The position numbers and the translations under genes were made by a program. Positions 61,096-64,000 of a DNA stretch of 64,000 nt are shown in pieces. The notes beneath the pieces are model-generated. The model searched no databases and was not told the DNA's origin. It worked only from the letters and a program-made list of their open reading frames with translations. The number at the start of each line of letters is the position of its first letter. The stretch's first letter is position 1. This stretch comes from Erythrobacter sp. SG61-1L (GTDB lineage Bacteria; Pseudomonadota; Alphaproteobacteria; Sphingomonadales; Sphingomonadaceae): assembly GCF_001305965.1 (NCBI RefSeq), contig NZ_JXQC01000003.1, positions 992,001 to 1,056,000 on the forward strand, given 5' to 3'.

Positions 61096-61647
61096 TCAGA
61101 CCCCGGGCGGGATCTTTGCCCGCATCATTTCCCGGCGGTCGAGCACTTCGCCATCCGCGATGAATGTCCCGTCACCAACAGCGTGGACCATTCGCTTTTC
61201 CTGCCTTGTGGAATCGTGCCATGCGGCCAGGCCATCCAGCACCACGATCCCGTGACGCTCGATGATTTCCACCACCCGGCATTCCACATTGGCAAGGCAT
61301 TCGGCGATCAGCGGCGCCTTCACCTTGCTGGCCTGAAGCCGCGTCAGGCCGAAGCTTGCGAATTTGTCCGTATCGGTCCCGGAACACATGCCGATGCCCA
61401 CTGCGGTGTCGATCATGTCGACAGTGGGAATGGCCAGAACGCATTCGCCAGTGTCGCGCAAGGCTTCCCATGAGTGATTCCACGGGCCAGTGGTGATCGC
61501 GAAACGGGGAGAGAAATCCATCACCATGGTCCAGGTGATGGTCATCACATTATCCCGTTGCCCGTCATTAGTGGTGACCAGCACCACCGGGCCGGGTTCG
61601 ATCAGCGTGAAGGCCTTGCTGAGCGGCAGAGGTTCCATGCCGCCCAT
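61096..61647 (-). CDS. Flavin reductase family protein
   Basis: A 183-aa FMN-binding split-barrel protein of the flavoredoxin/flavin-reductase-like group (PVVLVTTNDGQRDNVMTITW, FAITTGPWNHSWEALRDTGE, CVLAIPTVDMIDTAVGIGMC, DKFASFGLTRLQASKVKAPL). The TDKF...FGLT block is the family substrate/FMN-loop signature. It probably transfers electrons between NAD(P)H and flavin or reduces small molecules; partner unknown. ATG 61647 is 3 nt after the upstream lipoprotein TAG; ATG 61638 is an alternative. It ends 11 bp from the 3' end of tRNA-Ser on the other strand. Confidence 0.88.
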   Translation of the reverse strand: MGGMEPLPLSKAFTLIEPGPVVLVTTNDGQRDNVMTITWTMVMDFSPRFAITTGPWNHSWEALRDTGECVLAIPTVDMIDTAVGIGMCSGTDTDKFASFGLTRLQASKVKAPLIAECLANVECRVVEIIERHGIVVLDGLAAWHDSTRQEKRMVHAVGDGTFIADGEVLDRREMMRAKIPPGV

Positions 61648-61650
61648 CGC

Positions 61651-62178
61651 CTATTTCTTCGTGTAGCTGTTCTGGAGCGTAAGCCCGTCGGGCTGGGCGA
61701 GGCGAGCGGCCGCTGCGGCCTTGAGCGCCTTGTAATCAGCGAAGCTGCAATCCCCGTCATTCACGTGAACATTCGGGATCGAAGCGACCGCGGAGTCGCA
61801 GCTCGCCTCATATTCCTCCAACTTGCCGCGACCGGTCTTGAGGAAGCGATAATAGGGCTCGCCCAGAATTCCTGCCGTATCCACCGTCTGCGACTGGATG
61901 AGATACCAGTCACCCGAAATACGATCGAACCGAATCTGGCGCTTCCCGATGACAAGGCCGTCCTTGTCGACCGAGGCGTATTCGAAAAAGCCCGCCGCAC
62001 TGCCTTTGGCAATCGTGACATCGCTTGCCTCGTCACCCCCTTGCGTGACCGTCGAGTATTTGCCGACGATGGATGGGGGCGCATCCGCCTCGGCCACAGG
62101 GATGAGGGGCTCCGTCGATTTCCAGCAGGCACCGAGCAGGACCATCAGAGATAGTGCAGTGAGATTACGGTAACGCAT
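61651..62178 (-). CDS. Hypothetical lipoprotein
   Basis: A 175-aa protein with a clear lipobox LGAC at residues 15-18 after a short hydrophobic run (LTALSLMVL). The mature region starts KSTEPLIPVAEADAP and is predicted to be a small beta domain (IVGKYSTVT, FFEYASVDKDGLVIGKRQIR, GDWYLIQSQTVDTAGI). A helical end includes two further cysteines (ASCDS, GDCSF). No family recognised. It lies between lpdA (26 nt upstream) and the flavin reductase (3 nt downstream), so it is likely cotranscribed. Confidence 0.77.
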   Translation of the reverse strand: MRYRNLTALSLMVLLGACWKSTEPLIPVAEADAPPSIVGKYSTVTQGGDEASDVTIAKGSAAGFFEYASVDKDGLVIGKRQIRFDRISGDWYLIQSQTVDTAGILGEPYYRFLKTGRGKLEEYEASCDSAVASIPNVHVNDGDCSFADYKALKAAAAARLAQPDGLTLQNSYTKK

Positions 62179-62204
62179 GGAAGTCAGCCCCCTGTTCCTG
62201 CAGA

Positions 62205-63617
62205 TCAGATATGCAGCGCCCTGCCATAAGCGGCCAGCACGCTTTCATGCATGGATTCGCTGATGGTGGGATGCGGGAAGATCGTGTTCATCAGCTCGGC
62301 CTCCGTGGTTTCGAGCGTCTTGCCCACGACATAGCCCTGGATCATCTCGGTCACTTCCGCACCGACCATATGGGCGCCCAGCAATTCGCCGGTCTTGGCG
62401 TCGAACACCGTCTTCACGAAACCTTCCGGCTCGCCCAGCGCGATGGCCTTGCCGTTGCCGATGAAGGGGAACATGCCGACCTTTACGGTGTAGCCCGCTT
62501 CCTTGGCCTTCGCCTCGGTCATGCCCACACTGGCGATCTGCGGGTGGCAATAGGTGCAGCCCGGAATGTTGTTGCGATCCAGCGGGTGCGGGTGAACGTC
62601 CTTGTTACCCAGTTCCTTCGCGATGGCTTCGGCGGCGGTAACGCCTTCATGGCTGGCCTTGTGCGCCAGCCACGGGCCGGGCACGCAATCGCCAATGGCC
62701 CACAGGCCCTTCACGCCGGTGCGGCCATAGCGATCGATCTGGATGAAGCCGCGATCGAGCTTCACGCCCAGCTTGTCCAGGCCGATATTCTCGGTGTTGG
62801 GCTGGATACCGATGGCCACGATCACATGGCTGAACTGCCCATCCGTGACCTTGCCGTCCTTACCCTTGATCTTGGCGGAGACGCCCTTGTCGGAAACCTT
62901 GAGCTCTTCCAGCACGGCACCGGTCAGGATGTTCATGCCCTGCTTGGTCAGTGCCTTCTGCAGGAAGGCAGAGACGTCTGCATCTTCTACCGGCACGACC
63001 CGGTCGAGCATTTCGACCACGGTCACGTCCACGCCCATATCGTTATAGAAGCTGGCGAATTCGATGCCGATGGCGCCGCTGCCGATTACCAGCAGCTTGC
63101 CGGGCATTTCGGGCGGGGTCATCGCATGGCGATAGGTCCACACGCGCTTGCCGTCAGCCGGGGCGAAAGGCAGGTCGCGAGCGCGGGCGCCAGTGGCGAC
63201 GATGATGTGCTTGGCGGTGAGCGTTTCGGTGCCCTTCTCGCCCGCCACTTCCAGCGTGTTCGGCCCCTTCAGCGTACCGGTGCCCATGTGGACCGAAATC
63301 TTGTTCTTCTTCATCAGGTGCGTCACGCCCTGATTGAGCTGCTTGGCCACGCCGCGCGAACGCTTGACGATGGCCTCCAGATCGGCGGTGATTTCCTTGG
63401 CTGCCAGCCCGTAATCCTTGGCGTGCTGCATGTAGTGGTAGATTTCAGCCGAGCGCAGCAGAGCCTTGGTGGGAATGCAGCCCCAGTTGAGGCAGATGCC
63501 GCCCAGCAATTCGCGTTCCACAATGGCTGTCTTCAGGCCAAGCTGCGCACAGCGGATCGCCGCGACATAGCCGCCGGGGCCGGAACCGAGAACGATGACG
63601 TCGTAGGCTTCTGCCAC
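62205..63617 (-). CDS. lpdA: Dihydrolipoyl dehydrogenase (E3)
   Basis: The FAD/NAD disulfide oxidoreductase that reoxidises dihydrolipoyl groups of the 2-oxo-acid dehydrogenase complexes. It is 470 aa. The FAD site is VIVLGSGPGGYVAAIRCA, the redox pair Cys42/Cys47 is in GICLNWGCIPTKALL, and the NAD site is LLVIGSGAIGIEFASFY. LWAIGDCVPGPWLAHKAS and the C-terminal catalytic HPTISESMHE complete the set. The start is GTG at 63617 with AGGAG 9 nt upstream. It follows the thioesterase gene by 6 nt. It can pair with PdhA/PdhB, whose genes lie 35 kb away. Confidence 0.97.
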   Translation of the reverse strand: MAEAYDVIVLGSGPGGYVAAIRCAQLGLKTAIVERELLGGICLNWGCIPTKALLRSAEIYHYMQHAKDYGLAAKEITADLEAIVKRSRGVAKQLNQGVTHLMKKNKISVHMGTGTLKGPNTLEVAGEKGTETLTAKHIIVATGARARDLPFAPADGKRVWTYRHAMTPPEMPGKLLVIGSGAIGIEFASFYNDMGVDVTVVEMLDRVVPVEDADVSAFLQKALTKQGMNILTGAVLEELKVSDKGVSAKIKGKDGKVTDGQFSHVIVAIGIQPNTENIGLDKLGVKLDRGFIQIDRYGRTGVKGLWAIGDCVPGPWLAHKASHEGVTAAEAIAKELGNKDVHPHPLDRNNIPGCTYCHPQIASVGMTEAKAKEAGYTVKVGMFPFIGNGKAIALGEPEGFVKTVFDAKTGELLGAHMVGAEVTEMIQGYVVGKTLETTEAELMNTIFPHPTISESMHESVLAAYGRALHI

Positions 63618-63623
63618 TTCGAA

Positions 63624-64000
63624 TTACTCCTGAGCGTCTACAGGGCGCGGTTGCCCGTTATCGTCGATTGCGACGAAGGTGAACTTCGCCTGCGTAACCT
63701 TCATTGCCTGTTCCAGATGGCGCGGACGGCGCCAGGCTTCCACGGCGATGATCATGCTGGTGCGGCCCACGTGCTCGATGGTTCCGTAAACAGATACCTC
63801 GTCGCCCACCTTGACCGGCTGATGGAACTGCATCCCGTCGATAGCGACGGTGACTGCCCTGCCCTTGGCCCGCCGCGCGGCGATCAGGCCGGCGCCATTG
63901 TCCATGATGCTGACCAGCCAGCCGCCGAAGATGTCGCCATAGGCATTGGCATCGGCGGGCATGGCCGTGACTCGGATGGCGGGATCGCGCTGCTCGGTCA
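63624..64000 (-). CDS. Acyl-CoA thioesterase, hot-dog fold (YciA-like), truncated at window end
   Basis: About 125 residues are visible of a single hot-dog thioesterase: VTAMPADANAYGDIFGGWLV, catalytic-Asp region IMDNGAGLIAARRA, then VTVAIDGMQFHQPVKVGDEV and VEAWRRPRHLEQAMKVTQAK. YciA-type enzymes hydrolyse short to medium acyl-CoAs. The frame reads through the last base; the final two bases (minus-strand TG) followed by ACC GAG suggest the ATG begins one base beyond the window, so almost the whole gene is present. An internal ATG at 63962 would cut off conserved residues. It is first gene of the lpdA run. Confidence 0.9.
   Translation of the reverse strand, partial: TEQRDPAIRVTAMPADANAYGDIFGGWLVSIMDNGAGLIAARRAKGRAVTVAIDGMQFHQPVKVGDEVSVYGTIEHVGRTSMIIAVEAWRRPRHLEQAMKVTQAKFTFVAIDDNGQPRPVDAQE

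Noticed and set aside
1-64000. CRISPR arrays, prophage, integron or insertion sequences
   Set aside because: No regularly spaced repeats, transposase, integrase or phage structural genes were seen; both tRNAs lack nearby integrase or att-like duplications.

Overview
The window is a GC-rich, densely packed chromosomal segment from an alphaproteobacterium, most likely order Sphingomonadales (an Erythrobacteraceae/Novosphingobium-like organism). This is inferred from gene content and order: ppiD-trpE with trpG-trpD-trpC, dusB-ntrB-ntrC-ntrY-ntrX-hfq-hflX, a single-chain tandem Hfq, a pyruvate dehydrogenase E1 beta subunit with an N-terminal lipoyl domain, fused IspDF, and a long TonB-dependent receptor. 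No phage, insertion sequence, CRISPR array or integron was seen. It is core chromosome with a few lineage-specific genes.

Layout. 1-7.6 kb (mostly minus): tryptophan genes. ppiD-trpE and trpG-trpD-trpC are separated by a lipoprotein gene and an oppositely oriented secreted-protein gene. 7.8-13.3 kb: tpiA, secG and pyrG; a small heat-shock gene with a candidate RpoH promoter and a ROSE-like RNA thermometer; glutaredoxin, nitrilase-family hydrolase, DUF1178 and tRNA-Arg(CCU). 13.4-24.2 kb: aldehyde dehydrogenase, quinone-oxidoreductase-like MDR protein, SDR, a 1074-aa TonB receptor, an 805-bp non-coding stretch with palindromes, a frameshifted tandem-MarR regulator, a small periplasmic protein and an aldo/keto reductase. 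24.3-31.9 kb: ftsB, pdhA-pdhB, a phytoene-synthase-like protein, an EF-hand protein, an outer-membrane barrel, trmFO, a YhhN protein and a VOC protein.

31.9-41.5 kb: gyrA (TTG start), a 475-aa secreted repeat protein, a beta carbonic anhydrase with a NYN/OST-HTH protein, lipA-ratA, and ispDF-hypothetical-cinA. 41.6-50.9 kb (plus): dusB, the two nitrogen two-component systems NtrBC and NtrYX, tandem-domain hfq and hflX. 50.9-59.9 kb (minus): mazG, then a tightly overlapping envelope/replication/translation run transcribed mltB, rlpA-like, dacC, tmk, holB, metG, tatD, MBL hydrolase and a 55-aa membrane protein. 59.9-64 kb: a secreted hypothetical, tRNA-Ser(UGA), flavin reductase, a lipoprotein, lpdA and a thioesterase cut by the window end.

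How the genes work together. pdhA, pdhB and lpdA supply E1 and E3 of pyruvate dehydrogenase (E2 lies outside). lipA supplies the lipoyl cofactor used by the PDH complex. NtrBC/NtrYX and Hfq/HflX form a nitrogen and post-transcriptional regulation block. MltB, the RlpA-like protein and DacC remodel peptidoglycan. Coordinates were read directly from the sequence. Many starts are GTG or TTG and were chosen from ribosome-binding sites and overlaps with upstream stops. Promoters, operators and RNA structures are visual predictions only.
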